Shown here: positions 46,351-58,248 of the stretch, piece by piece
How the letters are laid out: every line of letters begins with the position of its first letter
How positions within the stretch are numbered: position 1 is the stretch's first letter
NCBI GenBank assembly: GCA_963920635.1
Contig: OY987300.1
Coordinates: forward strand, 58,983,415 to 59,047,414
Length of the DNA: 64,000 nucleotides
Direction of reading: 5' to 3'
Source: Pseudeuparius sepicola
Taxonomy: Eukaryota > Arthropoda > Insecta > Coleoptera > Anthribidae
Notes under the pieces: generated by a model
The model's input: only the letters and a program-made list of their open reading frames with translations
Database searches by the model: none
Told to the model about the DNA's origin: nothing
Translations under genes and position numbers: made by a program

Positions 46351-46849
46351 AAAAATCTCCTTTTACATGAAATACTACGCGATCACGTAAATTGTTTTAC
46401 CTGTTCGTATTATATGTATACGCATACCTTACCTATAATATTATTTCAATCTATTTATGTAGTCATTGAATGGAAAATTAAATAAAAAATTATGAAACCG
46501 GAACGAAATTTCTATATGCATTTTATAATGTTCAATCTCAACAGTGTCCTCACTAAGGAGCTTATTTCTAGCAGTAGTTTTTTCCAGGTGGCTAGAAATA
46601 TTATCCTATAAATGGATCAGTTTGTTCCTCAAAGAAAGTACCGATAGAAGGTTTTGAACATATCTCAATCTGTTAATGTTTGAAGCGAAATAGTATAACC
46701 GAAAATATCAAGAGAATCGCAAATTATACCTACTTAAAACCCAAATATGGCTGGCTGGCAAATTGCTTCCAACATTTTTAAAAACTTTTTACTCGTTTGT
46801 TTTCAATTTATACAAAAGCCATGTATTCCCGCGTTTTGATCCAGAAGTT
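46351..46849. other. Intronic DNA, nothing recognised
   Basis: AT-rich, without domains or repeats that I can identify. Confidence 0.45.
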
Positions 46850-48360
46850 GAGTTAATCTGTCTTCTTTACAGATCTCGTCCAAGGGTAGTATAGTTTGGA
46901 TAATGTGAATGTGTTTGATTGTTTCATAGCCAGCTATGAATTTGTGAGAGATGCAACATTTATTAACTTCACTTCTGTTGGGCCCACTGCACATCAGTGG
47001 CACATATTATTATATCTGACCAGAATTATGCATACCAGTTATCTTAATTTATTTTTTTATTTTATTTCTTATTTATTTATTATTACTGCAGCATTTTTTA
47101 CAATCAGTAGGTTAGAATATATAGTGAAGTTATGACACCTACGGAAACCTTGTGTTGTGTCTAGTGGTATGGAGCTGTTGCTCATATTTATCTTATTTTA
47201 TCTACATCCACATATATGTTTATTTAGGTTTATTTACTAGTCAGTATGGTTTTCCCATTTTAGATGATTGGCAAAAGTATAATGCCCAGGTTCTTTATAG
47301 TGGAAGCATTTAGAATATAGGTGTTTGCTTCATTGTCTCTGTTAATGTAGTTCTAGGGTTTAAAGTATAGGTATCTGTTTTGGTTGGGGAAAAACTCACG
47401 TGTTCAGTTTCTTCTATGCTTAATTTTAAGTAATTTGTATCTAGTCAGTTCGTTTACATTGCAAATTGCCGTAGCAGTTTTTTCTCTTGTTAAACTCCAG
47501 GAATCGTCTGAACAAGTGAGTGCCGTGTCACCTGCATACGAAATCATTTTGCATCCAAAGTCAAATTGGAGAGTTTTTACTATTTTCGTTGTGCTTAAAA
47601 CATTATCTATTTTTACTTGCTATAGGCTCTGTGTGGCAAATATTCTTTTAGTAGATTATATAGGCATTAACCCTAATTCCCACCTCATGCGATTCTATGT
47701 CAAAAGCTTTTTGTAGGCCTAGGAAAATGGCTAGGACTGTCTTTACTATCTTCAAAATTGGAAAGGATGGTGTCTGTAACTAATTGTAGAGGGCCATCTG
47801 TGCTAATGTTTTCTTTGAAAACCGCGTACTGCTCTTTGGAAATAATTTTATATTTTTGCAGAAAAGACTGGAGTCTATGATTTAAGCACTTTTGAAAGAC
47901 TATTGCAACAGTACCCGTCAACCATATTGGGCAGTAATTGTCATCTCTGCCTTTTTTATATGTATATCGATACACTTATACCTACTCTCTTTGAATGCTT
48001 GGGGTACGCTGGCACTTTTGAACTAATATATTAGTTATGATATCAATTTTAAAGTCTCCGCTGATATTCCAGCTTCTTCTGGAGAGGAATTGTTTTTTAG
48101 GTTATGTATCACATTTTGTATTTCAGTTTCCGACACCTCTTCTAAAAACATAGAATTCAGGTTTATCCTGCTGCTGTCATCTACTGATCCTTGGGCCTGT
48201 GTTGTATTTTACTTAACATATTTTTGCCTATTCTTTCTTTTCGGTTTGTCTATAATAATTAGTTCCCTTAGATTCCCTCGATTAGTTCGACGATTTATCA
48301 GCAAATTTTCCAAGTGTAGAAAATTATCTGCCGTCTTCTGGAGGAATATAGAATATATAT
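46850..48360 (-). pseudogene. Non-LTR retrotransposon (LINE) polymerase pseudogene
   Basis: Read on the minus strand from about 48,330 downwards, the order of motifs is that of a jockey/I-type reverse transcriptase. First is EVSETEIQNVIHNLKNNSSP followed by AGISAETLK (about 48,150-48,040), the connector before the fingers domain. Next is VPQAFKESRY (about 47,990), then KKGRDDN and LTGTVAIVFQKCLNHRLQSF (47,958-47,870), where L-T-G replaces the usual S-L-T. AIFLGLQKAFDIESH (about 47,735-47,690) carries the first catalytic-Asp block in altered form. ISYAGDTALTCSDDSW (47,550-47,505) is the active-site block, with the first Asp of YADD replaced by Gly. Frameshifts and stops separate these blocks. 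No 5' ORF1 or target duplication was found. Confidence 0.8.
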
Positions 48361-50369
48361 AATAGAAGAATATAGTTTAGGAGATTTTTCGATTTGCTTG
48401 GGTTAGATATCTGGAAAGATCATTTTTATTGTTAGAAATTCTTAAAAAATTTAGAAATATAGCATTCAGCTAATAGTAGGATTGTACCAGAATTCAAACA
48501 GTTTCAGATGCCTTTCCATCTTTTTGGTTTGCCGTACGTTAAATTTATTAAACGAAGTCATGTTCAGCACATGATTTCCCTAAAACTAATGGGTTTTTGA
48601 AAACAAAGCAAATTCGAGCTTCTGCGCAGAAAAATCGAGAACTTGTGGAATGGGTTCAACTCTGTATTTAGGAAACAACGCGGTTTGAGACTTTTTGTTT
48701 TTTTGATGAATAAAAAATTAATTTCTATGGCTTGGGGATAATTAGAAATGTGCCCATTTCCTTTAATCCTTGACAGTCGATTGTTTGCACCAAAAGAGCA
48801 AAAATTGCTTATAAATGTAGGCCCCAAAATGCATCATTTTTAAATACAGAGTTCAGTCACATACCTGAACATTAACATATGGGAATCTCTTTATTTAGCC
48901 CTACTGGGGCAAGGCAAGGCGCAAGGAATGGAACGATATAGAATTCGCCGCCATTTTTAACGTTTATATTATATATTTCTTATCTCTATGTTTTTATAAG
49001 GATCTAAAAAAATGTGCAGAAGCTTTTACCTTCACACTGTCAGATTATATTGTGTGGGTCAGTAAAAGTATGATTTTTTTATCAAATGAACCATACTTAT
49101 GAGCATTTTATATAGAAGAACAATCAGAACAAATTAGTTAGCTTATCCACTATATAGTGTGTTATGAAGTCTTCATGTTTTGAGGTTTCCAAAAGAGGAC
49201 ATGCTTTGGAAATGGCTGACTACTTTAGCTAGAAGCAGCAACTACTCTACCAAGAAAACTTGCGGATACTGGATATAGAAATATCTAAGGCACTATTAGG
49301 ATAAAAAGGTAATAAAAGCTTTGGATTGGAACACGAATAGGCAAAACAATTAAAATGTCAAAGAGCAAATAAGTTTATTTAACACCCTATAGGTATGAGT
49401 TTAAAGTTGAATCCATCCCCGAAGTTATCGCTTTCTTTGAGCAGGAACTTTATAGTTTTTCTCACAATCCAGTAGTTTTAGGGCAAATTCACAAAAGGCG
49501 TTTTTTCGTGGAGAAACAAATGGGCAATTCAAAGATGCTGTCGGTTTATTAAAAAAAGCATGGTCATGGAAAATATTTTTGAAAATGGGGTATGTTCTAC
49601 CATCCCGTACGCCAGTGTAAAGCCAAGGCAACTACGGTATAGCTTCATTCCATTTCAAGTTATTCCAGTATACTGCTTATAAAATGTATGTCGTTTCTGA
49701 GGTATTAATTAAAAAACGTTTAAAGAATAAACTTTAACACTCTCTCTCTCTCTTCTTTATTTTCGATACTTTCGAATTCTACGTGAAAAAATCCATACAG
49801 GCCTTTCTTTTTATGGAAAAGTAGACCAGTGTCCCGAAAACCGCAACTTCCTAAATACCCTGCGAGGTTTATATCTTGGTAACTATTGGTCTGATTTGCA
49901 GCTGTCAGGAATCGAATACATAATGCATTGTGTAGGAGAGATTATATATAAAACTTGATCGCAAAAATCGTAGCTTCTCTATAATCGAAGCATCGTGTGT
50001 GCGGATGCCAGTGTGACCACAGGTTGTTTGCAGATCTTGATATAAATGATCTATCAGTACATTATTGAATACTGATAACTTCTATAGACCTGCTATGGTC
50101 ATTTCACAAGCAGGTTTTCCGTCTCCGAGCACCTTCTTTGCAAACATTTTAAGTAGCTGTGTCGTGGTGTTATTTGCATTGTTAAACCTCTGTTGTTATC
50201 CTTCGAAATCTCGTGATATTTCACCAAACCAGATTGTAAACCTTATTAAGTAGAATATATTGCAACTAATGACAATAGGATACTTAATGTGAAGTTGACC
50301 CTACCGTTTTTTGACGATATGTTCCAAAAAAGCGCCTTACAAAACCATCCCCAACGAATGGAAAAAACT
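48361..50369. other. Intronic DNA with one MITE relic
   Basis: At 49,755-49,860 words such as ttttcgatactttcg, tctacgtgaaaaaatcc, ggaaaagtagacca and ccgcaacttcctaaa match the 299-bp MITE at 35,622 in reverse or partial form. A CT microsatellite lies at 49,740-49,755. No gene is recognised. Several short frames on both strands are without domains. Confidence 0.4.
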
Positions 50370-50660
50370 CGATTAGGGCTGTACAATCGCCGCCGCTTAA
50401 TTCAGTGCGGGTAACAAATTAATGTGAATCCACAGGTCCATTGATATCTGAATCGGCCCTCCGCAGGGCACATAACAGCACTAAACATCGCCGCGGGACC
50501 TTCGGTGCCCAGCGGGACACCCTTTTGCGCTTCTGGCACGGCGGTCGCGTCAACGTTACGAGGGGCCGTGATAAATTGTCGCCAGTCGGGGGGAGACAAT
50601 GGACTCCCGAGTTTAAATTTGCGATTCGAGTGGAAGGATCCGTGACCGAACTAGAACGGT
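50370..50660. promoter_or_regulatory. GC-richer intronic island 1, candidate enhancer
   Basis: About 290 bp of CpG-rich DNA. It holds tgtgaatccacaggtcca at 50,423-50,440, an 18-bp word repeated exactly in the island at 56.4 kb, plus ccattgatatctg, a gcccagcgggacacc stretch and gtgataaattgtcg. Short overlapping frames on both strands show no domain. The intronic position, composition and shared motif suggest regulation. Confidence 0.4.
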
Positions 50661-51507
50661 GATTTTTATAGATTCCTTACCGAATTTTGTAAAAAAACTT
50701 GCGCAATCTGAACTCAGAAGAAGTTACCTTAGACGTCATTAGGTACCTACTCAGAAACGGGCTCAACCTCCTGCATGGACAGTATAAGAAATTTTCTAGT
50801 TAAATAGATCGATATACTACGTCACATGATTCTTAACCAACCTTTCTTTCAATATTATTTGTTATTTGTTGGTAAATATTGCTGTTCTTGCAAGTTTCCA
50901 GACATATATATTTGGAATGAAAGATTTTGTTTTATTACGTATATTAACTGTAAATTCATATTTAAACAAAAATACACAGTATGGCAGTAGATTTGTTAAT
51001 AAGAAGATGAACTTTAATTTCGATTTGCAAAATGAAAAGTAAAAATTAGGATTGGCATCGACTGGTTTCTCCTCAGATGTACAGGATGGACAAAAACGCT
51101 GTCTGAAAATGACACATGCTTATTTCTAATTTTACTGAGAAATACAAAATAGTAAAGTTATTTAGAATAATTAAACAAGATCCATAAATCTGAAATATTT
51201 CCTTAATTCTCATAAGATTATAAAAAAAGATTTAGTCCTCATATCTGTTACATTCGGTACAAAAAAATCAATTTGCTTAATTTTACTTACACTGAATTCT
51301 AAATTATGTATTATTATTGATATGACCATTAAATTCTTGTTAATAAAACTTATGATTATTAAGTTGATATTAACGAAAGCAAAATAACGGGTATTTCAGC
51401 CAAAATCATATATTATTTATTTTTTACAATAAACCAAACTTTAGATCATATTTTTGGCCTTCATCAGGGCTAAAATAATGTTGGGTGAGCTATGTAAAAT
51501 AAAATAA
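50661..51507. other. AT-rich intronic DNA, nothing recognised
   Basis: No domain-bearing frame or clear repeat. Confidence 0.5.
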
Positions 51508-52283
51508 ATTTTTAGTTTGAAGAAATCAATAAAAAATTGATTTGTTGGGATTTGGGATCTTTTAAAAAAAAAATTTTGATACAAAGGTCTTCAAAATGCC
51601 CAACTTTCTACGTGAACACATTTGTCAAATTGCAATTCCAGGGCCGGCTAAAATCTGACCATACAGCGTTAATTAGGACCCTAATGACTAAAACCCTTCA
51701 GTTCAAAATTTGAACTAAAAATATACAGGGAGTTCGGTTTTACAGCGCCTTAAATAAATAAATAAAAAAAAATTTTGTTATTAGTAACTTTGTTTCAAAA
51801 AGCACGGCAAACTTGATCAGAATAAAATTCGAAAAAAGTCTGAACTTTCAGCAGCGGTAGAGAAAAACATCCTGTATTATTTTTTCTTGCAGTCTAGTCC
51901 ATCAATACTTTGGGTGGCCCTGTTAATTCTTCAATTGTTTTAAAATCATTCCATGGCACGCTTGACTCTCCAGGGGCCCTCGAAATCACTACTTTGCGCA
52001 ACTTTAAGGCGCTGTAAAACCGAACTTCCTGTATATTTTTAGTTCAAATTTTGAACTTAAGGGTTTTAGAGGGTCCTAATTAACGCTGTATGGTCAGATT
52101 TTAAATAAAAAAATGCCTAAATAGATTTTGTGAAAATCTTAGCCGGCCCTGGAATTGCAATTTGACAAATGTGTTCACGTAGAAAGTTGCGCATTTTGAA
52201 GACCTTTGGTTAATAAAAAAATGAAAATATCCTAACAAATCAATTTTTTATTGATTTGTGTCCACTTAAAAGTGAACACCCTG
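51508..52283. mobile_element. Fold-back element family C, copy 2
   Basis: The mirrored arms share words with copy 1: ccagggccggct, tctgacca-acagcgttaat, aaaatatacagggagttcgg, ccatggca, a ggcgctgtaaaac block at the inner edge. The right end is intact (gtgaacaccctg then TA at 52,284). The left outermost 25 bp or so are lost, the arm starting at agaaatcaataaaaaattga. Confidence 0.75.
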
Positions 52284-53280
52284 TATATGATAAAAAAGAG
52301 TGAATTATTTACAATGAATTGTTTTTCATCTAAAAGTAAAATGTAAGAATAAATACAACTTAGATCTTATATATCAGTTCTTTTATTCATTGAATATTTT
52401 TCGTTATTAATTTTAATCATTTCAAGGAATACCTAACCTCTTAGTTTTTTCTCTATGTAAACTTTTAACATTGTTGAAGTTTGCGTGTTGCGTGATGGCC
52501 TGTGATATTAATTGACATTTTTATTGTCAAACATTTTTATCTAGACCTTTTTTGGTAAATAACTTGAAATTTACATATTTTTGTTTATTGTCAAATTTTT
52601 CCATAACCTTAAAAAAATTATTAACCTAAAAATAATACTTCTGTCTGTTGTCATTTATTTTCCATAACTTACCTACTTCAAAATAAAAAAAATATTTTAT
52701 TTTACATAGACAACGATAAATACTTTAAAAATTTAATAAAGGCCATATAAATATGGCCGAAAACTTGGTGTAGGTAAGTATTGTAAAGAATAAATAGTAT
52801 AATAATTTTGGCTGAAATATATAAGTACAACAGTGATTAAAGAAGTTATATTATTAAGTTGATATTTCAGATTGAATTTTATCCGAAACTTTTTCTATTG
52901 CCTTCCATCCTCTTACAAAACCTATTATTTTAGAACTTTCGCCCCTGTGTCTTTTTTATTAAATGTTTGCGAACCTATGTTCATATAAACTTTTTTGCTT
53001 AAGTTTACCGTCAATTTTATTTACTATGGCATTTAAAATGGAACACCCTGTAAAGGTATGTAAAATCATGCTCATTTACAAACCGAATAAAAATAAAGAA
53101 CGGACGGACATAAAACCAAAAATCATCAAGTTATGTATGCTTATATATGCCCTTATGAATAATAGCAACTGGGAATATTTTTTTGTTTATATGTTTGGAA
53201 TTTGGAAGCATATTAGCGCATCCAGCATCATCGCACTAGATATCAGTATTTAGAATAAGGCTTTTGGCTGAGCATCAAAC
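52284..53280. other. AT-rich intronic DNA
   Basis: A short segment ending gaacaccctgta at 53,041-53,052 looks like another MITE end. Nothing else is recognised. Confidence 0.4.
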
Positions 53281-53419
53281 TCCAATTCTCTAGGTTGTTT
53301 CCCAAGCTTTATCGATATGAATGCGGATTCTTTCGCATTCTTGTTGGTGCATGTTGTTTCTTTATGTCCATAAATCGGTTAACAACTTTAGGTATATACA
53401 TATTATTATTTTTAGGGTT

Positions 53420-54010
53420 CTCATTTTCGATTTTGAAGTCATACCCCTGTAGTTTTTTTTTAGCCATCTCGCCACATGTACCTCTATGGTCTATGGTCTA
53501 TGGGTTCTTATATACTGGAACAGGCATTTCACTGATGCGAAAACAAAAGAATGAACATATAGAGGTGCTCATATAAAATATTAATGCTCGACAACTTTGA
53601 CCACTACCTATAGGATTTAACTTCTTGACATGCAATAATTTCTTTCTTGCTTGAACAGAGTTTTGCTAAAGTAGTGAATAACTTTTTCTTTGGACTTGAC
53701 TTTTGGCTTTGAGATAGAGCTGCTCCTGTACCAAAATTGCTGACATCTATGTCTACGATAAATATCTTCCCTGGGACGGAGAATGATAACACCGGTGAAG
53801 AAGTCTATAATGCTTCCTTATAACCTGGGGTTTAGCTGTAATCGATTTCATCATCTGAGCTTATGCAACGGTCTGGCTACATGTGCAGAATTGAGAACAA
53901 ATCTTCCGTAATAAGTGTACGGACCTAGGAAGGAAGATTCTTAATTCGGTTGTGGACACTCTTCTTGGCCTCTTTTGCAATTATTTGGCCCAGATATAGC
54001 ATAGACGATT
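53420..54010 (-). pseudogene. Ty3/gypsy-type retrotransposon pol fragment
   Basis: Reading the minus strand downwards from about 53,940, a FLGPYTYYGRFVLNSAHVA block followed by RPLHKL marks the end of the reverse transcriptase/connection region of Ty3/gypsy pol. After a degraded stretch, 53,792-53,604 reads LSFSVPGKIFIVDIDVSNFG followed by TGAALSQ, the start of the RNase H domain (D of the DAS motif changed in context to DVS), then a KKEIIAC block. At about 53,490-53,430 an ARWLKK stretch followed by YDFKIE is the usual RNase H tail. Frameshifts, stops and missing flanks (no LTRs, integrase or gag seen) show a dead fragment. Only about 600 bp is recognisable. Confidence 0.7.
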
Positions 54011-54520
54011 AAGTGTCTCAGAAATTTTTCAGTTTAGGATTTCTGAATTTAGAGAATTAATGCAATAAGTAAATATCAAAACTGCTAATTTGATGTGATG
54101 AGACACGTCGTAGCTGTCCTTTGGTGGCTCAGTTTTTAGGAATCTGGCAGAACGTTTTCACCTCAGCCGATGGAAGTGTAGAAGGGGCTTGAACAATAAA
54201 CAATATGTTCAAATGTGAATTTCATGCCACCTCAACTCTCTTAACATTTAGGAACCGAGGAATCTTCGTTCAGTTCAGTGCCCAAAAGTCACAAATTGAA
54301 ACTGTACCTATGTTCCAAGAAATCGGACGATAGCGATATGATCAAAAGGGACAACAACTCACTCACACAAAATGTGTGACTAGACTAGTGTCTTATCAGT
54401 CAACAAATATTTTGATTTCATATAACACATTTCGATGGTATCTTCATACTCTTTATTTTTAATTTATTGCTTGGATCTTTATTGGATCTTGGATTGGATC
54501 TTTATTGCTTGGATCTTTCA
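54011..54520. other. Intronic DNA, possibly more degraded pol
   Basis: A weak APSTLPSAEV-like run on the minus strand (about 54,190) might be the degraded NAPxTFxR motif of the same polymerase, but it is too eroded to call. A tandem ttgcttggatctttattggatc-type repeat lies at 54,465-54,518 (units of about 20 bp). Confidence 0.35.
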
Positions 54521-54524
54521 CCCC

Positions 54525-54785
54525 AAGTCAGATTTCGCCTCTGGGGCCCGATCTAGTCACCCCGTGTACCCCGTAGACGCGCTCGGCCGCCTGGCGGCGT
54601 CGGCGTCGGGCCGAATGAGTTATGGCCGCGCCCGACGTCCGACACTCCATTTACAGATCATTCTGGTGAGCCGCTGCCCTGCCCTGGCCACTTCATCTTA
54701 CCCACGATTGCCCTCGACGAATGTCTTGATAACGCTACATTTGCCAGCAAACGCCACTCGTGAGATGCTTGGAAAATACCTATAG
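54525..54785. promoter_or_regulatory. GC-rich intronic island 2, candidate enhancer
   Basis: The GC-rich core (ctcggccgcctggcggcgtc; cgggccgaatgagttatggc; cgcgcccgacgtccg) lies in AT-rich intron. Its 3' part holds cgaatgtcttgataacgc (54,718-54,735), continuing to catttg at 54,743. This matches 21 of 26 positions in the island at 59.35 kb. The + open frame spanning it (54,435-54,785) starts in AT-rich DNA and has no domain. Confidence 0.4.
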
Positions 54786-55194
54786 GTTATGTCTATTTCT
54801 CTAATTATCGTAATTAGTAAATTTCATTCAAAATTTTTTGTTAAGGCTCAACTAGAATAATGTACTTGGCTTATTGTACTGTTCAATTATTATGTTTTCC
54901 TGACTCAATCTTCCTTGTTAGGTAAAGTATTCCAGCTAGCTACTATTTCAATCAAGTTGTACCTTCATGTTATGTATTAGTAAGTAGGTAAGGATATCCT
55001 ATGAACATTCTGATTAAAGAATGCTTTGCTTAATTTTTCTTTTTTCTTCTTCTTTCAGATCATATGTTGCATGAGTTTGCATTGATAAATACAGCTCGAC
55101 CCAACAATAATAAAAACTATGTACTTATTTGAAATTATATCAAATATTCAGGGTGTATTCCGAGCATTCCTAAAGATTAAACCAATATACAAGG
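54786..55194. other. AT-rich intronic DNA, nothing recognised
   Basis: No frame, RNA or repeat identified. Confidence 0.5.
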
Positions 55195-55490
55195 TGTCAT
55201 CGCCGCGGTATTGAGTCTGCATGTTTTTCTGCCTTCGATCGACCTTGGTTCGAATCGTTGTCGAGGCAGACTGCGAGCATATGTCTTTATAGAAAATTGT
55301 TGATGAACGGTATTGCTCCTTAATAGCTTTATGCGTATAATTTACTAATTGTCGCAAATGGCAACGAAGACAAAATAATAGTAATTGCCCCCCTCCCCCG
55401 CACAAGCGTTCAATAGCTTCTGAGGTACTCCTAGTTTGGGGTATTGTAAAGGTGAGAATTATTACTATTCTTATTATAAATACCATTAAT
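55195..55490 (+). repeat. SINE-like dispersed repeat, fullest copy
   Basis: This is the longest copy of the family also at 1,290, 13,010, 17,260 and 32,281. Near its 5' end it has ggttcgaatcg at 55,247, which fits a Pol III B box (GGTTCGANTCC) in a tRNA-like arm (ccttggttcgaatcgttgtcgagg). It ends in ggtgagaattattactattcttatta. The body (cccccctcccccgcacaagc) explains the poly-C/G patches seen in other copies. This supports a tRNA-derived SINE with a simple-repeat tail. The A box is not clear. Confidence 0.5.
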
Positions 55491-56339
55491 TCAAAATAAT
55501 AACATCTGTAATACACTAAGTAAGAAAGGATCAAAATTATTGAAACTGACACACATTTGACGTAACAAAAATATCAACGTTGTATTTTTTAACTATCAAC
55601 TGTCGTATTTTCCAGAAGACCCCATAGTTGCAAAAGCTTTGGTACGGTGTGCTATGTAAAGTCAGTCCACTACACTCTGGATGCTAATAATAATAATACC
55701 AGAATAATTTGCAACACTGTTATTGGACAAATTACATTAGTTAAGATAGTAAATTAGAGAATTAGTGTAGTTTTATGAACGATGGGAAGAGTAAAGTGTT
55801 GGATTTGTGACAAAGGAAACGTAACCTCTGGTTATCATATATGTCGCAGGCTTAAATATCAAATTTTTTGTTGTTGTTATTATTTGTCTGAGGTAAAATA
55901 AGTGGTTACAATTTTTTTATTTATGGAACATTCTGCGTTTTGAGGCTAAAAAATAAGACGATATTTTTCCATAGAATTGACACATATTTATATGTATTTT
56001 ACAGAATTCTGAGTTTAGTCTACAAATGTGGCCACTTTTAAGGTTACCTCCAAAATTCTACGTACCTACTATAACAAATAGTATGATTCTAGTGAAAATG
56101 CTGATATGAATATTTCAATGCCTTCCAAATATGTAGGTACGCTCTGGTTAAAGTTTTAAGCTAGTTATTTTAGATCCATTAGGTATTTGCAAGGCAAACC
56201 GACAGTACTTTTCAAAATGAGAAAGATTAAATAAACTCGGTATCCATGCAGATCTCAAGTACTGCCACATTCCATACTGCATGAAAAAATTGTCGATGTG
56301 GGTGTTATTTCACAGTTGGCCCCAAATAATATCGTCAAA
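55491..56339. other. AT-rich intronic DNA
   Basis: A short ATG frame at about 55,779 begins MGRVKCWICDKGN, superficially like a zinc-binding CxxC start, but it ends within 40 codons and cannot be assigned. (AAT)n at 55,685-55,698. Confidence 0.35.
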
Positions 56340-56535
56340 TGTTTTAGAGCTCTTAAACGGCGCTGTCACAGCGGTACGCTAATGATACAAGCGCCGTCGT
56401 GGGGGGTAATATCATTCAATTAACGTTGTCTGGCGTAATGGTCTGTCGTTAAACGGCGTTATGGTGATTTAATATTGTTAACGATTGTGAATCCACAGGT
56501 CCACGTGCCCCACTAAGCATCCGGCCGGTCTTCAA
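56340..56535. promoter_or_regulatory. GC-richer intronic island 3, candidate enhancer
   Basis: It contains ggcgctgtcacagcggtacgc, tcattcaattaacgttgtc, gtcgttaaacggcgttatgg, gtgatttaatattgttaacg and tgtgaatccacaggtcca at 56,486-56,503 (identical to 50,423-50,440), then a CACGTG-containing ccacgtgcccc. TAAT/GTTAAC cores among CpG-rich words resemble a homeodomain-responsive element. A minus-strand frame from 56,751 overlaps its 3' end (to 56,449) and has a basic composition without a known domain. Confidence 0.4.
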
Positions 56536-57008
56536 ATTAATTTTTAACGATTTGTTATCATTTTCCTTCCTATAAACTTTATCCTTTATACGATATTTAC
56601 CTTCGTGGTCACTATTTATTGAAGATTTTATTACTTTTATAACTCTCTTCCTGCTATTCGTTAGTATTAGCAGGTGTTCATCCTCCATTCTTTGTCCACG
56701 AATACTGCATTTTTTTCTTTTCATTCTCATTACGAATAGCAAAACGAGCAATATCTATCACCTTCCAACTCTTTGTAGCTGGTTCGGTAAATGAATACGG
56801 GATCTAACCATGGCAATATTTCTTAAACAGTTTTGCTCAGACTCAAGACGCTATACCAATTTTTCTATTTCTGTTCTAGGAAAGCTATAATAAAAAGGGG
56901 AGAAATCTATGCTTGATAAATGCGAAATCATAAATGTATTAAAGGCATGTTCACGCAGAAATATGTTGATAATTTTTTTAATGTTGCAAATAAGGTTGAA
57001 CTCAACGA

Positions 57009-58084
57009 TATACGAGTTTTTTTCGATGCCGACTATGGGGATCTCGGAAACTAGCAGAGCTAGAACAAAGGTTAAAGAATTGCAGTTTTGAATGCTCAAT
57101 CTAATGCCCGCCCTTTTGGATGTTTTAAAAAGTTCATGGCTCGCTAGATATTTTGAAAAGAGTGACTTTTTGCTATTTCATCAGATCTCTGTAGCTGAGT
57201 TATTTCTGATTGTACAGAAAAACTGTAGAGACAAAAATTGTAGATAATTTTAGGCTTAATAAGATAATCTAATCCAATTTTTTATGTTGTTTGTGCTTTT
57301 TAAGATATAACATAAATTTGTGTTTTTTTAAACGTAAATCATAGTTAGCTGTGGCCTTATCAAATCGGCCATTTTTTGAGCTTTCCAAAAATATAATACT
57401 CGGCAGAGTTATTATAAAAAATAAAATAGCTATGGCCAGTTTTCTCATTTTTTTAAATTTTCACATATTCAGCCATGGAATATTTTCATAATTTTCATAA
57501 AAAAGGTGACCTTTTAAAATAATAAAATTTGAATTTGGTTTTTTCTATTTTTGTTTTATTTTGTTACATTTTGTTACCAGCTAAAAACAAAATATTGGAA
57601 AGTTTGAAGTATGTTTAATTATAAAACAGAACGTAATTATGAAAATATTCCATGGCTGACTATGTGAAAATTAAAAAAAAAATCAGAAAATTAGCCATAG
57701 CTCTTTTATTTTTCATAACAATTATGCCGAGTATTTTATAAGGCCACAGCCAACTATGATTTACAAGTTACAACACAAGTTTATGTCATATCTCAAAAAT
57801 CACAAACAACATAAAAAATTGGATTAGATTATCTTATTAAGCCCAAAATTATCTACAATTAAAAATTAAAAATTAATCAGAAATAACGGAGCTACAGAGA
57901 TCTGATGAAATTGCAAAAAATCACTCTTTTCAAAATATCTATCTAGTGAGCCATGAACTTTTTTAAGAATCCAAAAGGGGCATTAGATTGAGCATTCAAA
58001 ACTGCAATTCTTTCCCCATTTAACCTTTGTTCTAGCTCTGCTAGTTTCCGAGATCATAGTGGGCATCGAAAAAAACTCACCCTG
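57009..58084. mobile_element. Fold-back element, about 1.08 kb
   Basis: Arms of about 420 bp are mirrored almost throughout: cgagttttttt/aaaaaaactcaccctg, actagcagagctagaacaaa, gaattgcagttttgaatgct, aaagttcatggctcgctaga, atcagatctctgtagctg, ttattttataataactctgccgag and an inner ccatggaatattttcataat. The right end is cctg then TA (58,085). The outermost left bases are worn. There is no coding frame. Confidence 0.8.
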
Positions 58085-58099
58085 TATATGAATAGATGA

Positions 58100-58248
58100 C
58101 TCACCCTAATAAAAATAACACAATTCTATTTTCCTTCTACCTTGGGGGGTGGGGGGAAGATGCCAATGCAGACAAATTACTTCGTCTTGCCCCCTTCCCC
58201 CACCCCCTACATTGGGTAGCAAAATAGAATCGTGTTATTTTTCAGTCT
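58100..58248. repeat. Fold-back hairpin with purine/pyrimidine arms
   Basis: Arms aaaataacacaattctatttt ... ccttggggggtggggggaag and its inverse (ccccttcccccaccccctacat ... aaaatagaatcgtgttatttt). The G-run / C-run arms could also form G-rich secondary structure. It directly follows the 1.08-kb element. Confidence 0.75.

Noticed and set aside
47384..47716. 110-codon + frame with hydrophobic stretches
   Set aside because: Antisense shadow of the minus-strand LINE polymerase, whose ordered motifs are on the other strand.
49191..49640. Possible transposase fragment around the 68-codon minus frame
   Set aside because: No catalytic motif or terminal repeats could be identified on either strand.
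54435..54785. 116-codon + frame
   Set aside because: It begins in AT-rich repeats and enters the GC-rich island; no homology or splice context for a pb exon.
55779..55901. Possible THAP/zinc-finger gene start (MGRVKCWICDKGN)
   Set aside because: It stops within about 40 codons and no further zinc ligands or splice continuation is visible.
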